Shown: positions 1 to 11,676 of the stretch, piece by piece | Position numbering within the stretch: the first letter of the stretch is position 1 | Layout: each line of letters starts with the position of its first letter | Assembly: GCA_030180135.1 (NCBI GenBank) | Contig: CM058239.1 | Location: forward strand, 59,475,246 to 59,539,245 | DNA from: Orychophragmus violaceus | Lineage: Eukaryota > Streptophyta > Magnoliopsida > Brassicales > Brassicaceae | Direction of reading: 5' to 3' | DNA: 64,000 nt | Notes under the pieces: model-generated | Database searches by the model: none | Told to the model about the DNA's origin: nothing | Seen by the model: only the letters and a program-made list of their open reading frames with translations | Position numbers and translations under genes: made by a program

Positions 1-628
1 TACCGTCTCAGGGAGGCCTAAGTAGCGTCCAAAACCCCCTATTTTAGAGATGCCTGAAAGGGCTCCAATGGATTGTTGAATCGCAGGTGATACAGCTTTA
101 CCAAACATGACTGCTGACTTACCATAGTTGACAAATTGGCCTGAAGCGTGAGCATAAACATTGAGGAGGTCCATAATGTGTCGACATTCAGCAGGTGAAG
201 CACGGCAGAACAACAGGGAGTCATCGGCAAAAAACAGATGAGAGAAAGCAGGGCCGCTTCGACTAGCCTTAAACGCATGAGTCGTCTTGGATTGAACTGA
301 AGAAGATAACAGAGCCGACAGACCTTCAGTACACATCAAGTACAAGTAGGGAGAGAGGGGATCCCCTTGGCGCAACCCACGACCAGGAGTTACCGTCTCC
401 CCTGGTTCACCATTGAGTAAGATGGAATATGAAACCAATGTTACACAGGTCATAATCCATGAGCACCAGGTGTCTGAGAATCCAAGCTTATGAAGGACCG
501 CCTCCAGATAAGCCCACTCTACCTTATCAAAATCTTTAGTGATATCCAGCTTCTTGGCCATGAAGGGGTGCTTAATTCGCTTAGTGGTCAAAGAGTGAAG
601 CAGTTCATGGCCAATTAGCACATTATTC
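1..628 (-). pseudogene. LINE ORF2 reverse transcriptase fragment (3' side of the copia insertion)
   Basis: Read on the minus strand this is one open frame running off the window edge and encoding the middle of an L1-type reverse transcriptase. Visible landmarks are the LRQGDPLSPYL block and the FADDSLLF active-site block (FADD codons at 220-231), followed by a GRYLGLPE block. The frame joins exactly to the LINE sequence that resumes at 12324 once the copia element and one copy of its 5-bp target (TATTC) are removed. The LINE 3' end, RNase H domain and poly-A tail lie outside the window. No stop is visible in this segment, but the rest of the LINE carries a nonsense codon and a lost start codon, so the copy is dead. 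Confidence 0.88.
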
Positions 629-1265
629 TGTTGAAATTGTGTCCAGTAATCTCGGTACTGTCTCTAGAAAGTAAGAGTATGTCAATGATCAGACATAAGT
701 CATATAATACTGGGGGTCATGATGGCTTGCTAGAGTCCGCTCATGATCTATAAGTCTTGGACTTATTGCCTTTATTATATGATCCCATATGGGTCACACG
801 CCTAAGCTAACGGGAAAATACGAAGGAACGGTTTAGCAGAAGTACGGTAAAAGTGCTAGGCATTTACTGTACTTAGAGAGACTAAAGGGCCTGATTAAAT
901 CCAAGGGATTTAATCAGAACTGAGAATTGGGCCCAAAAGCCCATAAGAACTGGACAAGGGTTTTATTAAAATAAAACTTGCCCTAGCTCTTATTTTTCTC
1001 AGCACTTCTGCGCCTCCCTCCTCTCTCTCTGCGCCTCCTCTCTTTTGGTCTAGCAGCCTCTCTTCCCGAAGTGTGCGTGTGTGAGCCTTTGGAGGAACAA
1101 CCTCTTGGTGGTTCTGCTGATCTCTGACCCGTACCTCCATTCCGCTGCATAAACAAGGTAACAGGTGAGATCTATTATGTTTCTAATCAAGAGAACCTAG
1201 ATCTGCATGTTTAGTAGGATGAATCAATCTGAGAATTGAATCAGGAGACACTAAACGATCCAACA
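629..1265 (+). mobile_element. Ty1/copia LTR (637 bp), solo-like, with TATTC target duplication
   Basis: Begins TGTTG and ends CAACA, and is the same length as the LTRs at 4557-5193 and 11687-12323. It is flanked by TATTC at 624-628 and 1266-1270, exactly like a solo LTR inserted in the LINE. It differs from the 11687 LTR at one position near its start (TTGAAATT versus TTGGAATT). At both sites where the other two LTRs differ, it carries the 11687 allele. The LINE flank that follows is a duplicate of the flank after the 11687 LTR, so at least the right part of this LTR was probably copied from that one. Confidence 0.9.
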
Positions 1266-2123
1266 TATTCGTGATAAGGCGACCCGGGATAAAAGCTGAT
1301 TGAAATTCAGTAATAATCTGATGTAAATGAGGTTTGAGCCTGTCTGCCAGAATCTTGGAGATGATCTTATAGGCTACATTACAGAGACTAATCGGCCGAA
1401 AGTCCTTAACCTGAATAGGGGAGTCCAACTTAGGAATGAGACAGACTTGCGTACTGTTTATTACCGGGTCCAGGGAGCCTGTTTCAAAGAAATGTTGAAC
1501 GAACCGCACAACACTAGACTTAATAGCTGTCCAGTGATTTTTATAAAAACCTGCATTAAAACCGTCAGGGCCCGGAGCTTTGTCAACATTCATATGGGAT
1601 AGGGCCTGAAAGATCTCGTCTTCAGAGACGGGAGAGGTAAGTTGCTGATTCATCTCAGGGGTAACTTTGGAGCCTAAATGCTGGACCACAACGTTAACAG
1701 GGTGAGAGGAGGAGGACGTATACAGTTCAGTAAAGTACCGGAGGGTCAAGGAATGAAGATCCTCGGCGGTTGAGTAGCGGTTACCTGCATCATCCTCCAA
1801 TTCAGAGATTCGATTAAGACACCTATGTTGTTGCGTAAGAGCATGGAAGAATTTTGTATTCTTATCCCCTGCTTGCATCCATAAAGTACGACTTTTTAAC
1901 CGCCAATACTCTTCTTCCAGGCGATATTCCTCATGCAGGCGAGCTTTAAGATCTGCGATCCGACCAATGTCACTAGGGGAAGAGTCATAAGCCTGATGGA
2001 GAGCATTACAGAGTTGGTGGATGTTCTTGCGGGAGTTAAGCGAATGCTGAGATTTCCAAGAGGCAAGGCTTGAGCGGCAACACCTAAGGGCCTCCGCAAA
2101 TCCCTGTGGAGGAAGATGATTAC
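1266..2123 (-). pseudogene. Duplicated LINE ORF2 segment (endonuclease/RT linker to RT start)
   Basis: 858 bp matching 12324-13181 with two differences seen by eye (one changes Phe to Ile in the DEIFQAL block). On the minus strand it encodes the region with AGDKNTKFFHALT, DKAPGPDGFNAGFYK, LIPKLDSPIQVKDFRPISL and SAFIPGRLIT, typical of plant LINE ORF2 ahead of the RT core. It ends abruptly at 2123, where copia pol sequence begins. It is a partial second copy of the flank of the neighbouring copia insertion, not an independent LINE insertion: there is no poly-A and no target duplication of its own. Confidence 0.9.
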
Positions 2124-4556
2124 TGATGGTGATGAACCATCGAACTTCAATCAAGCCATGATGGGCCCAGATTCCTCTAAGTGGCGTAAGGCCACAGATT
2201 CCGAAATGGACTCCATGTCGATCAACCAAGTATTTTCGTTGGTTGATTTACCCGCTGGTGTAAAAGCCATCGAGTGCAAATGGATCTTCAAGAAGAAGAT
2301 TGACGTGGATGGAAATGTCCAGATTTATAAAGCCAGGTTGGTGGCAAAAGGTTTCAGACAAGTTCACGGTGTGGATTACGATGAAACCTATTCACCAGTG
2401 GCTATGATGAAATCTATTCGGATTCTACTAGCAACTGCAGCTTTTCATGATTATGAAATTTGGCAGATGGACGTGAAAACCGCCTTCCTGAATGGAATTC
2501 TGGAAGAGGATGTGTATATGACACAACCTGACGGTTACATAGATCCAAAGAATGCTGTGAAAGTATGCAAGCTTCATAAATCCATTTATGGATTGAAGCA
2601 AGCATCGAGGAGCTGGAATCTCCGTTTTGATGAAGCAATCAAGCAATTTAACTTCATCAGAAACGAAGAAGAACAATGCGTGTATAAGAAAACTAGTGGG
2701 AGCAAGATAGTATTTCTTATTCTGTATGTCGATGACATACTGCTTCTCGGAAACGACGTTCCAATGCTGAAGTCGGTAAAGGACTGGCTTGGAAGTTGTT
2801 TTTCCATGAAAGACATGGGTGAAGCCGCATACGTTCTTGGAATTAGGATCTACCGGGATAGATCTAAAAGGCTGATAGGCTTGTGTCAAGATTCATACAT
2901 TGACAAAGTCCTGCAAAGATTCAGCATGAAAGATTCCAAGAAGGGCTTCACACCGATGGTACATGGCACAACGCTGAGCAAGAAGCAGAGCCCTACGTCG
3001 ACTGCTGAGCTTGAGCGCATGAAGAATATTCCTTATGCAACTGCAATAGGATCTATCATGTATGCCATGATTTGTACTCGTCCTGATGTTGCTTATGCAC
3101 TGAGCATGACGAGTAGATACCAGTCAAATCCAGGTGAAAGCCACTGGATTGCCGTAAAGAATATCTTGAAGTATCTAAGACATACTAAGGATAAGTTCTT
3201 GGTGTACGGTGGAAGTGATGTGCTTGAAGTCAGTGGATTCACGGACGCAAGTTTCCAGACAGACACAGATGATTTCCGGTCACAGTCCGGTTATATCTTT
3301 TGTCTGAATGGCGGTGCAGTAAGTTGGAGAAGCTCCAAGCAGGACACCGTTGCTGATTCCACTACAGAAGCTGAATATGTCGCCGCCTCAGAAGCAGCGA
3401 AGGAAGCTGTTTGGATACGAAAGTTCATGATCGAACTGGGTGTGATACCGAATGCGGCTGAGCCTCTGGCACTGTTTTGTGACAACAATGGTGCTATAGC
3501 TCAGGCAAAGGAACCAAGATCACATCAGAAATCCAAGCATGTTCAAAGAAGATTTCACTTGATACATGACATCGTTAATAGAAAGGAAGTCAAGATCAGC
3601 CGAGTCCCGACAGATGATAATGTCGCTGATCCGTTGACAAAGCCACTCCTAAGGCCTAAGCTCGAGTATCTGACTGAAGCTGTAGGCATTAGAAACATTG
3701 ATATGTAATCTAAATTTGAGTGGGAGTTTAATGGCTTTATTTAGTTATTTTATATGTTATTGTAAAACATTTTATGTTTAATGAAATTATTATTTCAAGA
3801 TTATTTTAACTGTGATGAAATAATCGTTCCAAAGTGATATAAACCATTTTATAGGTCATCGAAGTAAGTGACTTGATCTTGAGTCATCAAAGTCATTTAG
3901 CTTGATCATGAGACCCTATATTTGATAGATGGCTTATATCATTCAGTCCCTAGTCGAAGGTTGTTGAAATTGGAACACCAACAACCGTGTGAGACTAGAT
4001 TGGTATGTGACTTATGACAAAGTCTCAGGATGTCATATATGCACGGCATCAAAGTCAGTACATAGGTGTATGTAGGGTACATACGACCGGACAAGACCCG
4101 ATTATAAGAACTCTTCAGGATATTTATATCTATGTCATAAGAGATTCTTACTACGACTATAGAGTATAGTCCTTAGACCTGAGTTCGCATGCATGTGACT
4201 GCACATGAACTAATGCGCTTTGATCATTGTCTAACACTGTCGTTAAGCGATAGTTATAAGGACACTGTTTGGGTGTATTATGAAATGAGTAGTTTACAGT
4301 GATGGAACAAGACGGGATTTGTCCCTCCAATATAAATGGAGTGAATATCTCTAGGCCAATCGGAGATTTGAATACTGGAAAATGCATGGCCATGCTCAAA
4401 CGGACTTTCCCGAGTCGTTTGGATTGTCAGTATCAAATCAGAGTCCGATGAACAAGATTAGGCTTTATAAGGATGACACTAATCTTGCCTTATGACTAAT
4501 CGAGATATTGAGACAAAAGGATTATGAATACAGAGATTCCAGTACAAGTGGGAGAT
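2124..4556 (+). mobile_element. Truncated Ty1/copia copy: RT-RNase H half plus 3' untranslated region
   Basis: Matches 9255-11686 of the complete element with about six differences in 2.4 kb. The open frame (2116-3708, 530 residues) starts at an ATG donated by the LINE side of the join, so the first residues are a chance fusion. It then runs through RT (VDDILLLGN block), RNase H (FTDASFQ, TEAEYVA, DNNGAIAQAK) to the normal stop. Gag, protease and integrase are missing. An 848-bp non-coding tail (3709-4556) ends in the polypurine tract just before the LTR at 4557, which it shares with the following full element. It cannot move alone but could be expressed from an upstream promoter. Confidence 0.9.
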
Positions 4557-5193
4557 TGTTGGAATTGTGTCCAGTAATCTCGGTACTGTCTCTAGAAAGT
4601 AAGAGTATGTCAATGATCAGACATAAGTCATATAATACTGGGGGTCATGATGGCTTGCTAGAGTCCGCTCATGATCTATAAGTCTTGGACTTATTGCCTT
4701 TATTATATTATCCCATATGGGTCACACGCCTAAGCTAACGGGAAAATACGAAGGAACGGTTTAGCAGAAGTACGGTAAAAGTGCTAGGCATTTACTGTAC
4801 TTAGAGAGACTAAAGGGCCTGATTAAATCCAAGGGATTTAATCCGAACTGAGAATTGGGCCCAAAAGCCCATAAGAACTGGACAAGGGTTTTATTAAAAT
4901 AAAACTTGCCCTAGCTCTTATTTTTCTCAGCACTTCTGCGCCTCCCTCCTCTCTCTCTGCGCCTCCTCTCTTTTGGTCTAGCAGCCTCTCTTCCCGAAGT
5001 GTGCGTGTGTGAGCCTTTGGAGGAACAACCTCTTGGTGGTTCTGCTGATCTCTGACCCGTACCTCCATTCCGCTGCATAAACAAGGTAACAGGTGAGATC
5101 TATTATGTTTCTAATCAAGAGAACCTAGATCTGCATGTTTAGTAGGATGAATCAATCTGAGAATTGAATCAGGAGACACTAAACGATCCAACA
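4557..5193 (+). repeat. Copia LTR (shared middle LTR)
   Basis: 637 bp, TG..CA. It serves both as 3' LTR of the truncated copia before it and as 5' LTR of the complete element after it. Two differences from the 11687 LTR are visible: near 4709 (TATTATATTATCC versus TATTATATGATCC) and near 4844 (AATCCGAAC versus AATCAGAAC). It contains a 10-bp-arm inverted repeat (GATTAAATCC, 3-base loop, GGATTTAATC) at 4821-4843 that is present in all three LTRs. Confidence 0.93.
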
Positions 5194-5194
5194 G

Positions 5195-5207
5195 TGGTAT
5201 CAGAGCC
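5195..5207 (+). promoter_or_regulatory. Copia primer binding site (initiator tRNA-Met type)
   Basis: TGGTATCAGAGCC lies one base after the LTR end and matches the complement of the plant initiator tRNA-Met 3' end. It is the usual minus-strand priming site of copia elements. Confidence 0.92.
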
Positions 5208-6861
5208 ATTGGTTCTGTGGTTTTTCTTGTTTAGAATCATGTTTAGGATTGTTTAAGAAGTGTTTTTGAATCAACCTACTGATAAGGAAAAACACTTAAG
5301 AAACAAAGAATTAAAACCTAAACAAACAAGAAATCGCATGATCCAATCTATATGAATTGGTATGCGTCGGAGTGTTGATCGCCAAAGGATCACACGTCCG
5401 GATCGAGTCACGTCGCGTCATCCGATCATGGATCGGTATGCGTCGGACCGATCGGCTACAATGGACCGCGAGATGCTCGGCTGAGACGATCGCAGGTTGC
5501 GTGACCGAGCCGATCGCATACATCGATCGCGGATCGATGGTATGGATCGATGCTTGCGTCGCGTCCTGCCCGTCCCGTTGTGACCGAGAGCCGTGCATCG
5601 TCCAGCACTGTCCCGCGTGACCGAGGCCGAGCATCGACCCGAACATCGTCCCGTCCCACGCCGTTCGTGCGATTGCGTGATGCTTGCATCGCGTGATGCT
5701 TACGGCTGCGACTGTCCCGACCGGTTAGGGTTTTGGCGTGTAATGTTTCGGTTTGGTTAACGTTTCGGTTTAATTTTATTAAAATTAATCGTCTTGGTTT
5801 AATAAACAGACTTAATAAATTTATTAAGTTCTGGTTAAACCAGGATAAGAAATCCAAAGTCGTAAAATTGGATTTTGTGCCTAAACCAGTGATTTTCTAA
5901 TTTGATTTGGTTGGACCAAATAAATTGAGAAAATCCGGTTTAGTAAATAACCGGTTGACAATTGTGGTCATCGTAGTAATTAGTTTTGGTTAAGACCAAT
6001 TTTAATGAACCAGACCGGTTATGTCATTTAATTGGGCAATTGGGTTATGTCTTGGACATAGACCAATTCTTGGGCCTCGGGCCAAGAAGTTAAAACAATT
6101 GGGCCAATTATTTGAGTCTTTTCTTCAGAATTAATTTAAAATTTATTTTTATAAAATTATAAAAATCGATTTTTAAATTAATAAGTTTCCAAAATTTTGA
6201 AATAGAAGTTTCTAGATTTGCATGTTTTGGATTTTAGGAAATTTCTATAATTAAAAGTTTCTAATTTTAGAAAGTTTCCAAAAATAGTAGGTTTCCCAAA
6301 ATGGAAAGTTTCCCAAAATAGTAATCTTCTATTTTGGGATGAAATTTTAATAAACCTACAAACCTCAAATAATATCAAGCGTTGGATGTCTTGTCCAGGC
6401 TATGTCAGCTGTCGAAGCCCATTCAATTGTACTCATGGCCTTACAGTGTGAGGGTGTCTACTTTTGCGTGGGTAAGACGGTTTGTGATTCATAAATGTCA
6501 TTGGGAGTCCCAGACATTAGTGATTGCATGACTGTATAGTCTGGTTTTCTTGACTAGGCCATCGGGAGTCCCGGGCCTTGAGACATCAGAGTGGATTGGG
6601 CCTCGGGCCCAGATTCACAACCAAGAGTTATATCACGGATATAATTAGCCGATATAGGGCTTACCGATATAAGCTAAGGTTGGGTGACGGCCAGTGGCCC
6701 ACTTTAATCTTAGTTATATGTGGATCTTGGAATCATTATATTCTATTGAGGGTAACTGATGTTATTGAATATAATGCGTGATTAATCATATTAAATTTAA
6801 TACGAGATTAATCATACTGAACATATTAACTAAAATCCTTTTTATCTTATATATTTCAGCT
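5208..6861 (+). other. Copia 5' leader, no gene
   Basis: 1.65 kb between the primer binding site and the gag ATG. The first third (about 5340-5720) is unusually GC-rich with many GATCG/CGATC motifs and two GTATGCGTCGGA repeats (5360 and 5427 areas). The rest is AT-rich. CATTGGGAGTCCC at 6499-6511 and CATCGGGAGTCCC at 6560-6572 form a short imperfect direct repeat. No convincing coding region; short frames here look like chance. Confidence 0.7.
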
Positions 6862-9800
6862 ATGACTACTACAAGCACACAAAACACATTCTCAATCCGG
6901 TCTGTTCTCGAGAAGGAGAAGCTGACTGGAACGAACTTCCTGACGTGGTCAAGGAACTTGAGGCTAGTCCTCAAGCAGGAGAAGAAGGATTATGTCCTTC
7001 GTGATCCCCTCCCCGAGAGGCCTCCTGCCAATGCCGCCAGGACTCTGCATAATGCTTGGGAAAAGCATTCGTCAGATGAAAATGATGTCTATTGCCTGAT
7101 GTTGGCGACAATGACTGCTGAGCTGCAAATGCAGTTCGAGAGTGTGTTGTCACCCATCGAGATAATGGCAAGCCTGAAATCGCTTTTTCAGGAGCAAGCA
7201 AGGACTGAGAGGTTTCAGACAGTTAAGAACCTCTTAGACTGTAAGTTGGCTGCAAATGCGGCAGTGAGTCCTCATGTCTTGAAGATGATGGGTTATCTCG
7301 ATCATCTTCAGAAACTCGACTGCCCTATCAGCCAGGAACTTGCCTGCGACATCGTTCTGCAGTCTTTACCTGCAAGCTATGATCAGTTCATCCTGAACTT
7401 CAATATGCATGGCTTGAGTAAGACATTGCCTGAGCTTCACGGAATGCTCAAGACTGCAGAGCCCAACTTGAGGAAAACCGCCAAGGACCCCAATGTGCTT
7501 ATGGTGCAAAAGGGCAAGGGCTTTAAGAAATCCTCTGCCAAGGACAAGGGAAAGGCTAAGGCTATCCAAGTCTCGGACAAGGACACGCCAAAGCCCAAGC
7601 CCAAATCCAAGGCTGGGCCTACTGACATCTGCAGGTTCTGTAAAGAACCAGGGCATTGGAGGAGAGAATGTAAGAAATTCCAGGAAGGTCTAAAGGAATT
7701 GAAGAAGAAGACTCTCGAGACTTCTTCATCAGGTATTTTTGTTATAGAAGTTAATACAACTACTTCTGATAATACCTCATGGGTTATGGATACTGGTTGT
7801 GGGGCTCATATTTGTACTAATATGCAGGCACTCAGCAACAGTAGGAGGCTGAAGCAAGGACAAGTGGAGCTACGAGTTGGGAATGGAGCGAAAGTTCCTG
7901 CACTAGCTGTAGGCACATACTTGTTGTCTTTACCTTCAGGATTGGTTTTAGAACTCAATAATTGTTATTTTGTACCTGCTATAAGCAGAAATATTATTTC
8001 AATTTCTTTGTTGGATTTGGAAGGTTATGATTTTTCAGTTAAGAATAAATTATGTTCCTTCAATCGCAACAATTTGTTCTATGGTTGTGCCCCTCTTACG
8101 AATGGGCTTTACATACTCGATCAATCCGCGCCAATTTATAATATTAATACCAAACGGTTCAAACCTAATGAGGAGAACCAAACGTTTCTATGGCATTGTC
8201 GTTTAGGGCACATCAGCGAGAAACGCATTAAGAGGCTCCATACGAATGGACTTCTTGGCTCTTTTGACATTGAGTCATGTGAGAAATGCGAATCCTGCAT
8301 GATGGGCAAAATGACGCGGGCCCCCTTTAATAAACCTAACGAGAGGGCCAGTGACTTATTGGGCCTGATACACACTGACGTGTGTGGCCCAATGTCCACA
8401 AATGCAAGAGGAAACTATCAGTACTTCATTACCTTCACTGATGATTTCAGTAGGTATGGATATGTTTATTTAATGAAACATAAGTCTGAATCTTTTGAGA
8501 AGTTCAGAGAATTCCAAAATGAAGTACAGAACCAACTTGGCAAAAGCATTAAGGCTCTTCGGTCCGACCGAGGAGGAGAATACTTAAGCCAAGAATTCAG
8601 TGATCATCTAAGAGAGTGTGGGATCGTGTCCCAACTCACTCCTCCTAGAACACCTCAATGGAATGGTGTGTCTGAGAGGAGAAATCGGACCTTATTGGAT
8701 ATGGTTCGATCTATGATGAGTCACACAGACCTTCCAATATCCCTTTGGGGATATGCTCTGCTAACAGCAGTGTTCACTCTAAATAGAGCGCCATCGAAAG
8801 CAGTAGCAAAGACACCATATGAATTATGGACTGGAGTGGCTCCAGTGCTGTCTTATCTAAGAATTTGGGGTTGTGAAGCCTATGTCAAGAGATTAATCTC
8901 AGACAAGCTTACACCAAAGTCTGATAAATGCTACTTCATTGGTTATCCGAAGGAAACCAAGGCTTATTACTTCTATCTACGTTCCGAGAACAAGATCTTT
9001 GTTGCCCGGGATTGTAACTTTCTTGAGAGGGAGTTTCTCTCTAAGAAAGACAGTGGGAGTAAGGTACTGCTTGAAGAAATTCAAGATGAACAGGATACTG
9101 CTCAACCTAATGAGGAAGAGCAGCAGGAGGACCTACAAGAAATTGTAGAGCCTGAACCTGTGGTACCTGAAGTTCGAAGATCCGGGAGGATCCGTCACGA
9201 ACCCGAGAGATATCAAGGATTCCTCGTGACTAACTGTCATGATCTTCTGATCATTGATGGTGATGAACCATCGAACTTCAATCAAGCCATGATGGGCCCA
9301 GATTCCTCTAAGTGGCGTAAGGCCACAGATTCCGAAATGGACTCCATGTCGATCAACCAAGTATTTTCGTTGGTTGATTTACCCGCTGGTGTAAAAGCCA
9401 TCGAGTGCAAATGGATCTTCAAGAAGAAGATTGACGTGGATGGAAATGTCCAGATTTATAAAGCCAGGTTGGTGGCAAAAGGTTTCAGACAAGTTCACGG
9501 TGTGGATTACGATGAAACCTATTCACCAGTGGCTATGATGAAATCTATTCGGATTCTACTAGCAACTGCAGCTTTTCATGATTATGAAATTTGGCAGATG
9601 GACGTGAAAACCGCCTTCCTGAATGGAATTCTGGAAGAGGATGTGTATATGACACAACCTGACGGTTACATAGATCCAAAGAATGCTGTGAAAGTATGCA
9701 AGCTTCATAAATCCATTTATGGATTGAAGCAAGCATCGAGGAGCTGGAATCTCCGTTTTGATGAAGCAATCAAGCAATTTAACTTCATCAGAAACGAAGA

Positions 9801-10839
9801 AGAACAATGCGTGTATAAGAAAACTAGTGGGAGCAAGATAGTATTTCTTATTCTGTATGTCGATGACATACTGCTTCTCGGAAACGACGTTCCAATGCTG
9901 AAGTCGGTAAAGGACTGGCTTGGAAGTTGTTTTTCCATGAAAGACATGGGTGAAGCCGCATACGTTCTTGGAATTAGGATCTACCGGGATAGATCTAAAA
10001 GGCTGATAGGCTTGTGTCAAGATTCATACATTGACAAAGTCCTGCAAAGATTCAGCATGAAAGATTCCAAGAAGGGCTTCACACCGATGGTACATGGCAC
10101 AACGCTGAGCAAGAAGCAGAGCCCTACGTCGACTGCTGAGCTTGAGCGCATGAAGAATATTCCTTATGCATCTGCAATAGGATCTATCATGTATGCCATG
10201 ATTTGTACTCGTCCTGATGTTGCTTATGCACTGAGCATGACGAGTAGATACCAGTCAAATCCAGGTGAAAGCCACTGGATTGCCGTAAAGAATATCTTGA
10301 AGTATCTAAGACATACTAAGGATAAGTTCTTGGTGTACGGTGGAAGTGATGTGCTTGAAGTCAGTGGATTCACGGACGCAAGTTTCCAGACAGACACAGA
10401 TGATTTCCGGTCACAGTCCGGTTATATCTTTTGTCTGAATGGCGGTGCAGTAAGTTGGAGAAGCTCCAAGCAGGACACCGTTGCTGATTCCACTACAGAA
10501 GCTGAATATATCGCCGCCTCAGAAGCAGCGAAGGAAGCTGTTTGGATACGAAAGTTCATGATCGAACTGGGTGTGATACCGAATGCGGCTGAGCCTCTGG
10601 CACTGTTTTGTGACAACAATGGTGCTATAGCTCAGGCAAAGGAACCAAGATCACATCAGAAATCCAAGCATGTTCAAAGAAGATTTCACTTGATACATGA
10701 CATCGTTAATAGAAAGGAAGTCAAGATCAGCCGAGTCCCGACAGATGATAATGTCGCTGATCCGTTGACAAAGCCACTCCTAAGGCCTAAGCTCGAGTAT
10801 CTGACTGAAGCTGTAGGCATTAGAAACATTGATATGTAA
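6862..10839 (+). CDS. Copia gag-pol polyprotein (about 1325 aa)
   Basis: Encodes all proteins needed for retrotransposition in one frame. I chose the ATG at 6862 (MTTTSTQN) because it follows a non-coding leader; the frame itself is open from 6778. Order of domains: gag; a CCHC zinc knuckle (CRFCKEPGHWRREC, about residue 257); aspartic protease with DTG near 310; integrase HHCC (HCRLGH.., CEKCESC) near 445-480; catalytic D, D, E at about 505, 569 and 605; reverse transcriptase with YVDDILLL near 999; RNase H with FTDAS, TEAEY and DNNGA at about 1170, 1211 and 1250. No stop or frameshift is present and family-typical catalytic residues are all visible. Expression would be driven by the 4557 LTR. 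Confidence 0.95.
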   Translation: MTTTSTQNTFSIRSVLEKEKLTGTNFLTWSRNLRLVLKQEKKDYVLRDPLPERPPANAARTLHNAWEKHSSDENDVYCLMLATMTAELQMQFESVLSPIEIMASLKSLFQEQARTERFQTVKNLLDCKLAANAAVSPHVLKMMGYLDHLQKLDCPISQELACDIVLQSLPASYDQFILNFNMHGLSKTLPELHGMLKTAEPNLRKTAKDPNVLMVQKGKGFKKSSAKDKGKAKAIQVSDKDTPKPKPKSKAGPTDICRFCKEPGHWRRECKKFQEGLKELKKKTLETSSSGIFVIEVNTTTSDNTSWVMDTGCGAHICTNMQALSNSRRLKQGQVELRVGNGAKVPALAVGTYLLSLPSGLVLELNNCYFVPAISRNIISISLLDLEGYDFSVKNKLCSFNRNNLFYGCAPLTNGLYILDQSAPIYNINTKRFKPNEENQTFLWHCRLGHISEKRIKRLHTNGLLGSFDIESCEKCESCMMGKMTRAPFNKPNERASDLLGLIHTDVCGPMSTNARGNYQYFITFTDDFSRYGYVYLMKHKSESFEKFREFQNEVQNQLGKSIKALRSDRGGEYLSQEFSDHLRECGIVSQLTPPRTPQWNGVSERRNRTLLDMVRSMMSHTDLPISLWGYALLTAVFTLNRAPSKAVAKTPYELWTGVAPVLSYLRIWGCEAYVKRLISDKLTPKSDKCYFIGYPKETKAYYFYLRSENKIFVARDCNFLEREFLSKKDSGSKVLLEEIQDEQDTAQPNEEEQQEDLQEIVEPEPVVPEVRRSGRIRHEPERYQGFLVTNCHDLLIIDGDEPSNFNQAMMGPDSSKWRKATDSEMDSMSINQVFSLVDLPAGVKAIECKWIFKKKIDVDGNVQIYKARLVAKGFRQVHGVDYDETYSPVAMMKSIRILLATAAFHDYEIWQMDVKTAFLNGILEEDVYMTQPDGYIDPKNAVKVCKLHKSIYGLKQASRSWNLRFDEAIKQFNFIRNEEEQCVYKKTSGSKIVFLILYVDDILLLGNDVPMLKSVKDWLGSCFSMKDMGEAAYVLGIRIYRDRSKRLIGLCQDSYIDKVLQRFSMKDSKKGFTPMVHGTTLSKKQSPTSTAELERMKNIPYASAIGSIMYAMICTRPDVAYALSMTSRYQSNPGESHWIAVKNILKYLRHTKDKFLVYGGSDVLEVSGFTDASFQTDTDDFRSQSGYIFCLNGGAVSWRSSKQDTVADSTTEAEYIAASEAAKEAVWIRKFMIELGVIPNAAEPLALFCDNNGAIAQAKEPRSHQKSKHVQRRFHLIHDIVNRKEVKISRVPTDDNVADPLTKPLLRPKLEYLTEAVGIRNIDM

Positions 10840-11676
10840 TCTAAATTTGAGTGGGAGTTTAATGGCTTTATTTAGTTATTTGATATGTTATTGTAAAACA
10901 TTTATGTTTAATGAAATTATTATTTCAAGATTATTTTAACTGTGATGAAATAATCGTTCCAAAGTGATATAAACCATTTTATAGGTCATCGAAGTAAGTG
11001 ACTTGATCTTGAGTCATCAAAGTCATTTAGCTTGATCATGAGACCCTATATTTGATAGATGGCTTATATCATTCAGTCCCTAGTCGAAGGTTGTTGAAAT
11101 TGGAACACCAACAACCGTGTGAGACTAGATTGGTATGTGACTTATGACAAAGTCTCAGGATGTCATAGATGCACGGCATCAAAGTCAGTACATAGGTGTA
11201 TGTAGGGTACATACGACCGGACAAGACCCGATTATAAGAACTCTTCAGGATATTTATATCTATGTCATAAGAGATTCTTACTACGACTATAGAGTATAGT
11301 CCTTAGACCTGAGTTCACATGCATGTGACTGCACATGAACTAATGCGCTTTGATCATTGTCTAACACTGTCGTTAAGCGATAGTTATAAGGACACTGTTT
11401 GGGTGTATTATGAAATGAGTAGTTTACAGTGATGGAACAAGACGGGATTTGTCCCTCCAATATAAATGGAGTGAATATCTCTAGGCCAATCGGAGATTTG
11501 AATACTGGAAAATGCATGGCCATGCTCAAACGGACTTTCCCGAGTCGTTTGGATTGTCAGTATCAAATCAGAGTCCGATGAACAAGATTAGGCTTTATAA
11601 GGATGACACTAATCTTGCCTTATGACTAATCGAGATATTGAGACAAAAGGATTATGAATACAGAGATTCCAGTACA
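10840..11676 (+). other. Copia 3' untranslated region
   Basis: Long non-coding stretch between the pol stop and the polypurine tract. It is AT-rich in the first 150 bases and otherwise featureless to the eye. The same region occurs at 3709-4546 with a few substitutions and one 1-base length difference in an A/T run. Confidence 0.7.

Noticed and set aside
910..1140. 76-codon minus-strand frame in each copia LTR
   Set aside because: Lies wholly inside the LTR, repeats wherever the LTR does, and is low-complexity and charged. No support for a gene.
2116..3708. 530-residue frame as a host gene
   Set aside because: It is the RT-RNase H half of copia pol and starts at an ATG created by the LINE junction.
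5357..5857. Open frames on both strands in the copia leader
   Set aside because: They arise from GC-rich GATCG-type repeats upstream of gag and have no family resemblance.
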